Positions 1 to 11,051 are shown, counted from the first letter of the stretch. The stretch: DNA of 64,000 nucleotides from Primula veris (GCA_963682055.1 OY821747.1:17782258-17846257), one strand, 5' to 3'. Made by a program: numbers and translations. The notes: a model not told the origin generated them from the letters alone.

Positions 1-54
1 ACTAAGCAAGTTACGGACCATAATTACTTTAATAAATTGGTGTTCTTTGTGCAG

Positions 55-2725
55 TTTTTTCATTTGAATGGCTTTCCATGTCCATCTATGAGGAACCCAT
101 CTGACCATTTTCTCAGGACAATTAACAAGGACTTCAACATTGTAAGTAGTCATTCACTCTGTTGATTTACTATATTTTGCACCTCCATTTTGACTTTAAA
201 TGAGAAGCAATATATATATATCTTGTGTTCATTTCCAAAAGGATATTGAACAAGGGCTTGGAAAGAAAATTAGCATTGATATAGCTGCCAACATCCTTGC
301 GAAGTCATACACTTCCTCAGAGATGTACCACACAGTTCAACAACGAGTCATTGAGATATGCCAGCAGGTAATATTTTTGGACCAACATTTCATGTTAAAA
401 CACACTGAAACAAAATGAAAGAAGAAATAATTATCATTTAAAATCGCTGCATCACTAAATAATTTTTTGGGAACGGGGTAGCTGGAATTTGTAGAAGGAC
501 CACTGGATGAATATCCAAAAACCGAGATAATAATTTTCTTCCAACGATTCTAAATTAACTTTAGCCAATAAAATTAAAAATACACTTCAACAACTTACAT
601 AGGCATTTCTATTTTCTCTCTTATGATTGTCTGTGGGTTACAGAATGGGGAACTATTGGATAAGTGAGGAAGCCAAGCTGGATCTGTCACTCAATGTGTT
701 GTTCTCACAAAGAGGTCTTTCGTGAACATGTATCGCAATATAGGGTTCTACTGGCTTCGCCTAGCGGTTTACATCGCCTTGTGCTTATGCGTTGGGACTA
801 TCTTTTATGACATTGGCTTTACTTACGGCTCAATTCAGGTAAGTGAAGAACTAGATATCTACTTTCTTGGTTGAAGCTTTCGAAGTATCTTGTTGGTATT
901 ATTACTCGTAAACTGGGGATTATCTAGAAGGAGAGTTAAAACCCGACTTTTGGTTCTTGCCATGGAGTTTGAAAATTTTAGAAGGTTGAAATTGGCTATT
1001 TTCTCTGTTTATACACGCGGACTTAATTTCATAAAAATCTAGCCAAACAATCTAATAATCACAACCCCATACTTTTTGTTGATATTTTAGCATTGAAGAC
1101 ATTGCTACTAAGTACTAACTGAAGTATTTGCATTTGTCTCAGGCAAGAGGTTCAATGCTTATGTTTGTAGCCGCTTTCTTAACGTTCATGGCCATTGGTG
1201 GATTTCCTTCTTTTGTTGAGGATATGAAGGTATATATAGCTTGCCTTACTATGATTTTTAACTCTTTTTTTATATCCCATCACATCCACATTTTACATTT
1301 TTATAAAAAGAAAAATATCGTATTCTATTACGAATTTATTTATAGATCCCATTCTTGTCAATTTCATTTTCTGATTCATTAGATCCTACTAAACTTGACG
1401 AAATAATATAGAAATCTAACCAATATATATCCAAACATGGTCCGAAGATACGTATATACCACATGGAAATTAATTTTGTAAGATCAATGGTTTTACCAAA
1501 TACAGTCTAACCAGAGGTGGATCTAGAAAATTTTATTTGGGGGGCAAAACTTGGATAAAATTAATGCACGTTGTTACAAAAAACTTTTAGAAAGAAAAAA
1601 AGAAAAGCAAATACGAAATAAGATTTAATTAGAATTACGAATCAACCGCAAACAATGGATTTATAAGGAAAACAAAACAAAATAAATAAAACTAAAAGCA
1701 CATAAGCAGGTCTTGAATCAATTGGAATTTATGTCTGTATGAATATCACGTAGGTATTTCAAGACTAAAAGGCAAAATTTTCCTTTGAAAAATATATGGT
1801 CTCGCAAGTCAATAAAAAATTTATACACATAAACAAAGTAAGAAATTAGAAGTATTAAACAAAATCAAACAAGCAAATGAACAATACGATGTAAACACGA
1901 TAAATACCGGATGTCTTTGACTTGAATGAAATAAAATTTAAATGACTAAAACACCATTTAGAAGACAATGACTGGATTATAAATATAGTATATTGGATGA
2001 ATGGCTCTTTCGTGGATAGACTAACACCTAAGGGTAATATAGTAATTTCATTTGTGAAAAATAATTGGGGGGCATGTGCCACCTCATGCCACCCTCTGGA
2101 TCCGCCCATGAGTCTAACATTAACATTATGAGTTGAATAAAGAAAAGTCTTAGTTTGTGGGGGTAAGAGGTTACAAGAATCATCGTTTACAAATTAGTTT
2201 AGAAAAGTTGTATAGAAATAACAAAAGTTTTGAAAAATAATTGGATTTCTAATGCACCCATTTATCCTACACGTTCTACGCCCCTGCCGGTAAGTGGCCT
2301 AAAATAGTTTCTATTTATCTATATTTCCAATGTCCATAAATTCATGTTTCCGTATTGATTACCAGATTTTTACACGTGAAAGACTAAACCGTCATTACGG
2401 AGTTGGGGCCTTCGTTGTTGGAAATAGATGTTCTTCCATGCCGTATCTATTTCTCATATCTGCTATACCGGGGGCAATTGCTTATTACTTAGTTGGACTT
2501 CAGAAGGGAATAGACCACTTTGCCTACTTCATATTGGTGTTGTTTTCGTGTGTATATTACTCGTCGAAAGTCTTATGATGATCGTCGCAAGCGTGGTTCC
2601 TGATTTTCTCATGGGTATCATAACTAGCGCAGGCATACAAGGCATTATGATGTTGAATGGTGGGTTCTTCCGATTACCAAACGATCTTCCTAACGCATTT
2701 TGGAGTTACCCAATGTACTATATTT
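55..2725 (+). pseudogene. ABCG (WBC-type) half-transporter pseudogene, copy A, 3' part
   Basis: ABCG half-transporters are plasma-membrane ATP-driven exporters of lipids and hormones; this resembles the plant ABCG11/ABCG12 branch. The ATP-binding domain lies left of the window. Exons with matching splice sites are 55-141 (motif NGFPCPSMRNPSDHF), 242-367 (linker), 644-838 (membrane segment WLRLAVYIALCLCVGTIF), 1143-1229 (LMFVAAFLTFMAIGGFPSF) and 2366 onward (more membrane segments, then FFRLPNDLP). Introns are kept, so it is not a processed copy. It is dead: TGA at 665-667 where copy B (58064-62432) reads CGA (Arg), a reading-frame change near 2548 that looks like one extra GT, and a copia element inserted at 2726 inside the last visible exon. 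The intron after 1229 carries a hAT MITE. Family assignment is firm; the exact paralogue is not. Confidence 0.88.
1512..2110. mobile_element. hAT-type MITE with 8-bp target duplication
   Basis: A 599-bp insertion in the ABCG intron. Its ends are inverted: CAGAGGTGGATCTAG on the left and, reverse-complemented, CATGGGCGGATCCAG on the right, each followed by a G-rich GGGGGGCA-like run. It is flanked by AGTCTAAC at 1504-1511 and again at 2111-2118, an exact 8-bp duplication, the size typical of the hAT superfamily. It contains no credible transposase reading frame, so it is non-autonomous. Confidence 0.85.
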
Positions 2726-3153
2726 TGTTGGAAAAACATGTGAAAACATGGGTGTTTCCGAATGGTCACTGGACCAACTTCGAGTCATTATTTCGTGTAA
2801 CAGCGCTGAGTTGTTTATACCGTACTCAACGTGGTTGAGTAGTCCGTGTGACGAGTTTCATAACGGTATATCACATGACCTATTCGGAGAATGGGTGTGA
2901 ATACAAAGTGGCTTTAAAGTTGGTGCCTCGAAAGCTCAAATCTGGAAAACCGAAATGGTAAAGGAAAACCATTTAGTATAATCCCATAATGGAAGATTAA
3001 GAGTTAATTTTACAATATATATACCTTACCAACTCATGTAGTTATTAAACTAACATGTCCACATACACCTAAAAGTATTAGTGTGTACCACACACGCGCG
3101 CTCGCTCGTGTCTCGGGTCTCGGATCGAGGGTCGAGGGCGCGGGCGCGGACTT

Positions 3154-3181
3154 GGGATTTGGGATTTGGGATTTGGGATTT
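3154..3181 (+). repeat. (GGGATTT)4 micro-repeat in the 5' LTR
   Basis: Four exact 7-bp units, upstream of the TATA box in the U3 part of the LTR; the 3' LTR has three units (9916-9936). The unit is not a rotation of the plant telomere repeat TTTAGGG. It follows a GC-rich stretch rich in CTCGGGTC-like words. Confidence 0.9.
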
Positions 3182-3389
3182 GGGAAATGTCTCGGGTCTC
3201 TCTTGGGTCCAAACTCGAATAGGGAGTTTTGTATAAAATACAAAGCAGTCCCTAGAGTTTCCAGCAACAGAAATGCTCCAGTAATGAATGACATTAAATG
3301 CTGCGGTTTCATAATTAATTGAGCGGATTCTGGGGGTGTAACTCCCAGAATTGATGACCAACATTTATGGCTGCGGTTTCATTAGAGGC

Positions 3390-3397
3390 TATAAAAG
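3390..3397 (+). promoter_or_regulatory. TATA box of the copia 5' LTR
   Basis: TATAAAAG in the context GGCTATAAAAGGC, conserved in the 3' LTR at 10145-10152. It would place the start of genomic RNA near 3420-3430 and leave the minisatellite inside the transcribed R/U5 part. Confidence 0.8.
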
Positions 3398-3800
3398 GCA
3401 GCCCTCCCCCTCTCATTTCAACACACCAGAATACACACAACCTCACAGCATAAGAATCATATAGAGAGAGAGAACCGCACCACCAACAGCTCGACCTGTG
3501 GTTCGGTGCCGGTTTCCATACGAGCCACTCTGAGATAGAAGTTGTACCTTGGGAACAAAGTCCTGAAACCAGAAACCTTTAAAGATGGTTCGGGAAATAT
3601 TGTTTAAGAGAAACTGCTCAGCAGTTGCCTCTTCGTTTATATTTTCAGTCATTTACATTCTGTCCATTTCATTTCAGTACCATTTCTTTTCTGTAATTTA
3701 CTTTTCTGTACTATTTCTTTTCTGTAATTTACTTTTCTGTACTGTTTACTTTCAGTCTTTACTTTCTGTAATTTATTTTTCAGTTTTGTAATTTCCAATA

Positions 3801-4130
3801 TTTACAAAACCATTCCGGCAGTTTTTTATAAACAGTCCTGCAGTTTGTTTTATTTACAAAACCAGTCCGGCAGTTTTTTATAAACCAGTCCGACAGTTTT
3901 TTTATAAACAGTCCGGCAGTTTGTTTTATTGTTAAAACAGTCCGGCAGTTTTTTTTTGATATTGTCAAAATAGTCCGGCAGTTTGTTTTATTGTCAAAAC
4001 AGTTCGGCAGTTTGTTTTATTGTCAAAACAGTCCGGCAGTTTGTTTTATTGTCAAAACAGTCCGGCAGTTTGTGTTTTTGTCAAAACAGTCCGGCAGTTT
4101 GTTTATTTGTCAAACCAGTCCAGCAGTTTA
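3801..4130 (+). repeat. 28-29 bp minisatellite in R/U5 of the 5' LTR (about 12 units)
   Basis: Units carry the core CAGTCCGGCAGTTTGTTTTA followed by TTGTCAAAA. I count 12 occurrences of the CCGGCAG-like core, several degenerate (CCTGCAG, CCGACAG, CCAGCAG). The 3' LTR has 13. Units are contiguous, without unique spacers. Confidence 0.9.
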
Positions 4131-4181
4131 TTTTAAATTTTGTACGAGTCAGGAATTGTAATTCATATTCCAATTGTGAGA

Positions 4182-4187
4182 AATAAA
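4182..4187 (+). terminator. Polyadenylation signal AATAAA in the 5' LTR
   Basis: AATAAA in GAGAAATAAAGTG, about 80 bp before the LTR end; identical at 10965-10970 in the 3' LTR, where it would end the genomic transcript. Confidence 0.55.
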
Positions 4188-4268
4188 GTGTTATTTTCAT
4201 TGCGTTCCTGTCTTTTAATTTATTGTCCTTTACTTTATTGTTTGTTCGAAATAGTACCAAAGCCAACA

Positions 4269-4615
4269 ATCTTAAACAATAGCATTTTTGGTTTTACTAT
4301 TTTCGAAAAGAAAAGGACTATTCTTTTTTATTTTATTGTTGTTGACATCTCGGTTTTTATTCTCGCAAAATCATTGCTAGTTTACTAGAAATTGAAATTT
4401 GCACATAGAATAAATCCGAATTGGTTTTAATCTTTTTATTCTAGAATACTATAAAGAATTCTTAGTGAAATCAAAAGTGATTTGATTTTCACGCTAGAAA
4501 CTCTTTCATTGGTTTTTATTCTTTTGAAGCAATCTAATTAAGTTATAATTAGTATTTGCGATTAAGAATTTAGTTTTCTTACGAGAAACTAAACGGTTTT
4601 AATTTGTCATTTCAG
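4269..4615 (+). other. Untranslated leader between 5' LTR and gag
   Basis: 347 bp, AT-rich, no gene. Directly after the LTR the sequence reads ATCTTAAACAATAGC, which does not resemble the usual initiator-tRNA primer site (TGGTATCAGAGC) seen in other elements of this window. The primer site is therefore unidentified. Confidence 0.7.
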
Positions 4616-5737
4616 ATGACTAATGAGGATCAAACACCCACCGTTCCTTCGGGAGACGTGCAGGGCGCACTTGTGATTGGCAGTAGCCATAACAATGCGA
4701 GCGCTGCGAGTGGGGGGGCTCAGGCTCAGGCTCAGGCTGAGGCCGAAGCTGCTGTGGCAAAGGCTGCGGCCGACGCCGCTGCGGCAGAGGCCGATGCTAT
4801 GGCTGCGGCTGCGGCCGCAGCACAGGCTGCTGCAAAGGCTGCGGCCAAGGCAGCGCTTGTGGCTGCGGCCAGGGCAAAGGGCAAGGCTCCGGCAACGCCG
4901 TCTATGCCAATGTTGCCAACCTCTCATTTAAAGAAGCCGGAAAATTTTAGGGGCAACAACTTCAAACGTTGGCAGCAAAAAATACTGTTTTATTTAACTG
5001 CCCTTCATCTGACCCGCTTTCTCAAGGAGACTGCACCCGTCCTAAGCGAGGACGATGAGGACGTGCAGACGGTTTCGGCGGTGGAACGTGTTTCTGCGGT
5101 GGAAGCGTGGAAACACGGTGACTACCTATGCCGGAACTACATCCTGTGTGCTCTGGATGACACTCTCTTCAGTGTTTTCGAGCCCAAGGCTTCTGCAAAG
5201 GAGATTTGGGAGTCTCTCAAAAGAAAGTACAAAGTGAATAACGCTGGCGCAAAGAAATTTGTCGTCACGGACTTTCATGAGTACATGATGACTGATGGGA
5301 AGAGTGTTATCGAGCAGGTTGAGGAACTCCAACTCATATACCATAGGCTTGAGGTCGAGGGGCTAGTTATTAACGAACCTTTCCAAGTGGCATTAATGAT
5401 TGAGAAACTGCCACCTTCTTGGAAAGAGTTTCAAAACTACCTGAAAAACAAGCGAAAAGCTATGACCTTGGAGGGAATCATTGAGAGGCTCAATGTTGAG
5501 CAAAGCAACCGCCGATCCGGAAGGAAAGGCGGTGGCGGAGCAGGCAACGCGGTTGCCAAGGCCCATGTGGTTGAAGACGCTGTGTCTAAGCGGAAACGCT
5601 TTGACAGCGGAGTCGGTGCCTCTCTCAAGAAGAAATTCATGGGAGACTGCTTTGTGTGCAACAAACCGGGCCATCGTGCCACGGATTGTAAGATGCGCAC
5701 CGACAAGCCCAAACCCCCCCAAAGAGGAAGTTCCTAG
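4616..5737 (+). CDS. gag: Copia Gag (capsid-nucleocapsid) polyprotein part
   Basis: Gag packages the retrotransposon RNA into virus-like particles in the cytoplasm. The first ATG of the frame is at 4616, just after a TTTCAG. The N-terminal 95 or so residues include a long alanine-rich tract coded by GCT/GCG/GCC repeats (about 4717-4910). Then comes the capsid-like region starting near KKPENFRGNNFKRW, as in copia Gags with the W and Y/F landmarks (EIWESLKRKY). Near the end is one zinc knuckle, CX2CX4HX4C (CFVCNKPGHRATDC). The frame ends at TAG 5735-5737, 15 bases after a run of seven C. Copia elements normally encode Gag and Pol in one frame, so this stop is either a single-base indel in the C run or a frameshift site. 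Confidence 0.92.
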   Translation: MTNEDQTPTVPSGDVQGALVIGSSHNNASAASGGAQAQAQAEAEAAVAKAAADAAAAEADAMAAAAAAAQAAAKAAAKAALVAAARAKGKAPATPSMPMLPTSHLKKPENFRGNNFKRWQQKILFYLTALHLTRFLKETAPVLSEDDEDVQTVSAVERVSAVEAWKHGDYLCRNYILCALDDTLFSVFEPKASAKEIWESLKRKYKVNNAGAKKFVVTDFHEYMMTDGKSVIEQVEELQLIYHRLEVEGLVINEPFQVALMIEKLPPSWKEFQNYLKNKRKAMTLEGIIERLNVEQSNRRSGRKGGGGAGNAVAKAHVVEDAVSKRKRFDSGVGASLKKKFMGDCFVCNKPGHRATDCKMRTDKPKPPQRGSS

Positions 5738-8700
5738 GGAAAGGGAGGAAGAGGGCACCTGCTCAGGCAAATGTAGCTGAGGGAGGAGATGATGCTGGAC
5801 AGGACTATATGCACCTGAGTGCTATGGTCTCGGAAGTGAACCTGGTGGGGAGCAACCCAAAGGAATGGTGTCTAGACACAGGCGCCACTAGTCACATCTG
5901 TGCCAGCAAATGGATGTTCAAGACCTATACGTCCGTGGACAATGAGAGCTGCTTCATGGGGAACTCGGCTACTTCCAAGGTGGAAGGAAAAGGAACCGTG
6001 CTGCTGAAGATGACATCGGGAAAGGAGCTCACACTGAATGGCGTGCTCCATGTGCCGGAAATTCGCAAGAATTTGGTTTCCGGGTCTGTTATGGTGAACA
6101 AAGGATTTAAACTTGTATTTGAATCTGCTAAAATTGTAATCACCTTAAATGGAATGTATGTAGGCCGTGGATATATGACCAACGGCATGTTTAAATTAAA
6201 TGTTGGTACTCCGGCTCCTAAAGCCGAGTCTGCTATTGTGGGTACTAAGGCTGAGGCCAGTACCAAGAATAATGTAACCGTTAATGTTGCCCAAGTGGCC
6301 AATAAAACTTCATTTGCTTATTCTTGCGATTCATTTAATTTATGGCATGGTAGATTAGGTCATGTGAATGCTAATTCTATGAAAAAATTAATATCACTGA
6401 ATCTACTACCTAATTTTGTATTTGATAAACAACATAAATGTGAGGTTTGTGTTGAAGCAAAATTAACCAAGTCTTCGTATCAACATATTGAACGAAGTAC
6501 TGAACCTCTCGGTCTAATACACACGGATGTATGCGACTTAAAGTTTATACAAACGTGAGGAGGGAAAAAGTATTTCATCACGTTTATAGATGACTGTACG
6601 AGATACTGCTACGTCTACTTAATGAGAAGTAAAGACGAAGCGGTAGAGAAATTCGCTCTTTATAAGACCGAAGTAGAAAATCAACTCAATAAAAAGATTA
6701 AAATATTGAGGAGTGATAGAGGCGGTGAATACAAGGCACCGTTTGCGCAGATATGCGCAGAAAGTGGCATTGTACATCAAACCACAGCCCCATACTCTCC
6801 GGAGCAGAATGGGGTTGCCGAGCGTAAGAATAGGACGCTCAAGGAAATGATGAATGCCATGTTAATAAGTTCTGGATTACCCCAGAACATGTGGGGGGAA
6901 GCGCTGCTTTCCGCCAACTATGTATTGAACAAGCTACCGCATAAGAAGCGTGATAAACCACCTTATGAACTATGGAAAGGCCATCGGCCGAGCTATAAAT
7001 TCTTAAGGGTTTGGGGTTGTCTAGCAAAGGTCCTTGTCTCGCTTCTGAAAAGAATGAGAATAGGGCCAAAGACGGTAGACTGTGTGTTCATAGGATATGC
7101 ACAAAACACTAGTGCTTATCGTTTTCTCGTGCACAAGTCGGATAATCCCGATGTGCATGTAGATACTATCATCGAAGCTCAAGAAGCTTCTTTCTTCGAG
7201 GAGATTCTTCCCCGCAAGTCTTCCATAACTGTAGAGACTGAGGAGTCAAACAGTGAGGAAAATGTGGGGGCAAGTGAACCGTTGGAGGAAGAAGAAGAAG
7301 AGCCTCGACGTAGTAAAAGGGCTAGAAAGGAAACGTCTTTCGGTCCAGATTTTGTAACCTTCATGATAGAAGGCGAACCGGCGACATTCAAACAAGCAAT
7401 GTCTTCCCCGGAAGCCCAATATTGGGAGGAGGCGATCAACAATGAGGTTGAATCAATATTACAAAATCACACTTGGGAACTAGTGGATTTACCACCCGGG
7501 TGTAAGCCACTAGGACACAAGTGGATCTTCAAGAGGAAGAGAAAGCTCGATGGAACGATCGAGAAATACAAGGCGAGGCTTGTAGTAAAAGGTTTTAGAC
7601 AAACCGAAGGTGTCGACTATTTCGACACCTATGCTCCTGTCTCCAGGAAGACGTCAATCCAGATAGTCATTGCTCTCGCAGCACTGTTCGATCTAGAAAT
7701 AAATCAAATGGATGTGAAAACGGCGTTCTTGAATGGTGAACTAGAAGAGGAAATTTACATGGAACAACCGGAAGGGTTTGTGGTTCCAGGTAAAGCTCAC
7801 AAGGTGTGTAAACTTGTGAAGTCCTTGTATGGACTCAAACAAGCACCGAAACAATGGCACGAAAAATTTGATAGAGTGATGCTATCAAACGGTTTTCAAA
7901 TAAATGAATATGACAAATGCGTCTACGTAAAAGGTAATGAAAAGGACTATGTGGTAGTCTGCCTCTACGTAGATGACATGATTATAATAGGGAGTATTGA
8001 TAATATCAACTCCACTAAGAAAATGTTGTCACAAAAATTCGAGATGAAAGACTTGGGTGTCGCTGATGTTATACTTGGTATGAAAATTACCAAGACATCA
8101 GACGGATATGCGCTATCTCAAACTCACTATGTCAAGCAGATGCTTGAAAAATTTGATAAAGATAGTAGAGCTACATCCAGAACTCCGATAGAGATCTCAA
8201 TCATCCTGAAAAAGAATTTTGGGGAGAGTGTGAGACAATTGGAATACTCTCGAATAATAGGCAGTCTGATGTATGTCATGAACTGTACTAAACCAGACAT
8301 AGCCAACTCAGTGATTAGACTGAGTAGGTATACCAGTAATCCTAATGAGGAACACTGGAAGGCCATCATGAGACTTCTCAGATACATGAGATACACAGCC
8401 GACCGAGGGTTGCATTATACCAGATATCCAGCTGTACTGGAAGGGTATTCTGATGTGAACTGGATCTCGGATTCCAACAGTACACGATCCACTAGCGGAT
8501 ATGTGTTCGTGATGGGAGGAGCAGCTGTGTCATGGAGATCATCCAAGCAGACCTGCATAGCTAGATCAACTATGGAATCCGAGTTCATAGCTTTGGATCT
8601 AGCAACAGAAGAGGCTGACTGGCTGAGAAGCTTTCTGGAAGAAATTCCAATGTGGCCGAAACCTGTCCCTGCAATAAGCATGCAATGCGATAGTCAGTCG

Positions 8701-9018
8701 GCTATTGGGCGGGCGCAGGATCATATGTATAATGGAAAGTCCCGAGATATTCGTCGGAGACATAAATCCGTAAGAGAATTGTTAGCTAACGGTGTGGTGT
8801 CATTAGATTTTGTGAGATCTAAAGACAATATAGCGGATCCATTTACAAAAGGCTTAACTCAGGTAGGAGTTGAAGTTTCATCGAGGGGAATGGGGTTGAA
8901 GCCCATCAAAGTGGAAACCTCCTCAGAGGCAACCCAACCCGAACTGGATTCTCCAGCCTCGGGTTCAACGGGAAAACCGAACTGTGGGGGTGACCGAACA
9001 AAGCACTCGGGAACTTAA
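5721..9018 (+). pseudogene. pol: Copia Pol: protease, integrase, reverse transcriptase, RNase H (one in-frame stop)
   Basis: Runs in the frame one base behind gag. In order: aspartic protease (WCLDTGATSH at about 5869); integrase zinc finger with HX4H (WHGRLGH) and CX2C (CEVC); integrase core with [14 protein letters not shown] and [14 protein letters not shown] (the D,D,E residues are present); reverse transcriptase with DVKTAFLNG and the catalytic YVDD (about 7966); RNase H with a D, E (STMESEF) and D (CDSQSA) series; ending at TAA 9016-9018. The only defect besides the gag junction is TGA at 6556-6558 between the first and second integrase core segments, where a CGA arginine codon would fit. 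The 798-codon stretch after 6622 is otherwise open, pointing to a young copy. The C-terminal 50 codons after FTKGL are variable in this family. Confidence 0.9.
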
Positions 9019-9494
9019 GTTCCCAGCCCAATTCTAGGATGAAAGAGTGATAGACCTAGACCATCTTAAGGGTGAGCATGAGGCTCTTAATGAAAACAAG
9101 TATCTCGAAGGTCGAGAGGGGTGAGTTAGGACACCCTTGACTTGAAATCACCTATGACGAGTGTGTATGGCCGATACTATGTGATGAGCCATGGGCTAAA
9201 TCGCTAGAGCACTCGGTTGAATTTTGCCAAGGCAGTCCACGGCCAAATATGGACAACAACCAAAGGGCTTAGTAAGTGGTGTAGAGAGGACACTGTGTGC
9301 GCATTACCCTGGTATGCACAAACGCTAAAGAATTCAAGGCTTAAAGGCTACCCAATAGTAGCATATCAGATTTTACGTCACTACGGCAGGTTCAAGGCGC
9401 GCGCTACCTGTCCTTATGCAGTGAACTCTTGCGGTTCTCTTGTATGCATTTAGGAGCATTTTTATTTTCAGCCAATTGCATTCATGTGAGGGAT
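9019..9494 (+). other. 3' non-coding part of the copia element with polypurine tract
   Basis: 476 bp between the pol stop and the 3' LTR. A 78-codon frame at 9217-9453 has no recognisable similarity and I do not call it. The purine stretch GTGAGGGA at 9486-9493, directly before the LTR, is the likely plus-strand primer. Confidence 0.65.
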
Positions 9495-11051
9495 TGTTGG
9501 AAAAACATGTGAAAACATGGGTGTTTCCGAATGGTCACTGGACCAACTTCGAGTCATTATTTCGTGTAACAGCGCTGAGTTGTTTATACCGTACTCAACG
9601 TGGTTGAGTAGCCCGTGTGACGAGCTTCGTAACGGTATATCACATGACCTATTCGGAGAATGGGTGTGAATACAAAGTGGCTTTAAAGTTGGTGCCTCGA
9701 AAGCTCAAATCTGGAAAACCGAAATGGTAAAGGAAAACCATTTAGTATAATCCCATATTGGAAGATTAAGAGTTAATTTTACAATATATATACCTTACCA
9801 ACCCATGTAGTTATTAAACTAACATGTCCACATACACCTAAGAGTATTAGTGTGTACCACACACGCGGGCTCGCTCGTGTCTCCTGTCTCGGGTCTCGGG
9901 CGCGGGCGCGAGCTTGGGATTTGGGATTTGGGATTTGGGGAATGTCTCGGGTCTCTCTTTGGTCCAAACCCGAATAGGGAGTTTTGTATAAAATACAAAG
10001 CAGTCCCTAGAGTTTCCAGCAACAGAAACGCTCCAGCAATGAATGAGATTAAATGCTGCGGTTTCATAATTAATTGAGCGGATTCTGGGGGTGTAACTCT
10101 TAGAATTGATGACCAACATTTATGGCTGCGGTTTTATTAGAGGCTATAAAAGGCAGGCCTCCCCCTCTCATTTCAACACACCAGAATACACACAACCTCA
10201 CAGCATAAGCATCATATAGAGAGAGAGAACCGCACCACCAACAGCTCGACCTGTGGTTCGATGCCGGTTTCCATACGAGCCACTCTGAGATAGAAGTTGT
10301 ACCTTGGGAACAAAGTACTGAAAACAGAAACCTTTAAAGGTGGTTCGGGAAATATTATTTAAGGGAAACTGCTCAGCAGTTGCCTCTTCGTTTATATTTT
10401 CAGTCATTTACATTCTGTCCATTTCATTTCAGTACCTTTACTTTTCTGTAATTTATTTTTCTGTACTGTTTCTTTTCTGTAATTTACTTTTCTGTACTGT
10501 TTACTTTCAGTCTTTATTTTCTGTAATTTATTTTTCAGTTTTGTAATTTCCAATATTTACAAAACCAGTCCGGCAGTTTTTTATAAACAGTCCTGCAGTT
10601 TGTTTTATTTACAAAACCAGTCCGGCAGTTTTTTATAAACCAGTCCGGCAGTTTTATATAAACAGTCCGGCAGTTTGTTTTATTGTTAAAACAGTCCGGC
10701 AGTTTTTTTTTGATATTGTCAAAATAGTTCGGCAGTTTGTTTTATTGTCAAAACAGTCCGGCAGTTTGTTTTATTGTCAAAACAGTCCGGCAGTTTGTTT
10801 TATTGTCAAAACAGTCCGGCAGTTTGTTTTATTGTCAAAACAGTCCGGCGGTTTGTGTTTTTGTCAAAACAGTCCGGCAGTTTGTTTATTTGTCAAACCA
10901 GTCCAGCAGTTTATTTTAAATTTTGTACGAGTCAGGAATTGTAATTCATATTCCAATTGTGAGAAATAAAGTGTTATTTTCATTGCGTTCCTGTCTTTTA
11001 ATTTATTGTCCTTTACTTTATTGTTTGTTCGAAATAGTACCAAAGCCAACA
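9495..11051 (+). repeat. 3' LTR of the copia element
   Basis: 1557 bp; TATA at 10145-10152, minisatellite of 13 units at 10556-10912, AATAAA at 10965-10970. It is longer than the 5' LTR by one minisatellite unit and shorter by one GGGATTT unit, with other small indels in the GC-rich part. Confidence 0.96.
10556..10912 (+). repeat. 28-29 bp minisatellite in the 3' LTR (about 13 units)
   Basis: Same unit as 3801-4130 with one additional CAGTCCGGCAG-type copy, showing that copy number has changed since insertion or between template and copy. Confidence 0.9.

Larger units (their letters stand above)
2726..4268 (+). repeat. 5' LTR of the copia element
   Basis: 1543 bp, TGTTGG...CCAACA. It contains a TATA box (3390), a GGGATTT micro-repeat (3154-3181), a 12-copy minisatellite (3801-4130) and AATAAA (4182). 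It matches the 3' LTR at 9495-11051 almost base for base outside the tandem repeats. Small reading frames on both strands here recur in the other LTR and are not genes. Confidence 0.96.
2726..11051 (+). mobile_element. Ty1/copia LTR retrotransposon, complete with both LTRs
   Basis: An 8326-bp element with two long direct repeats beginning TGTTGG and ending CCAACA, flanked by TATTT at 2721-2725 and 11052-11056. Internal order is gag, protease, integrase, reverse transcriptase, RNase H, which is the copia order. It sits in an ABCG exon. By eye the two LTRs differ at about five positions in their first 320 bp, plus repeat-number changes, so insertion was fairly recent but not current. It cannot make its full polyprotein as read: there is a frame change after gag and a TGA in integrase. 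RT sequence style suggests the Tork/TAR-like branch, but that placement is tentative. Confidence 0.96.

Noticed and set aside
3154..3181. GGGATTT repeats as interstitial telomere
   Set aside because: Not a rotation or complement of TTTAGGG, and confined to the LTR.
3034..3364. Frames on both strands inside the LTR (also 9779-10119)
   Set aside because: They arise from the same LTR sequence, differ by indels between the LTRs and resemble no protein.
3801..4130. Regular 28-bp repeats that look CRISPR-like
   Set aside because: Units are contiguous with no unique spacers, present in both LTRs of a plant retrotransposon.
4677..4931. Leu/Arg-rich frames across the gag alanine tract
   Set aside because: Shadows of GCN codon repeats in other frames.
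9217..9453. 78-codon frame after copia pol
   Set aside because: Inside the 3' non-coding part; no similarity or conservation evidence.
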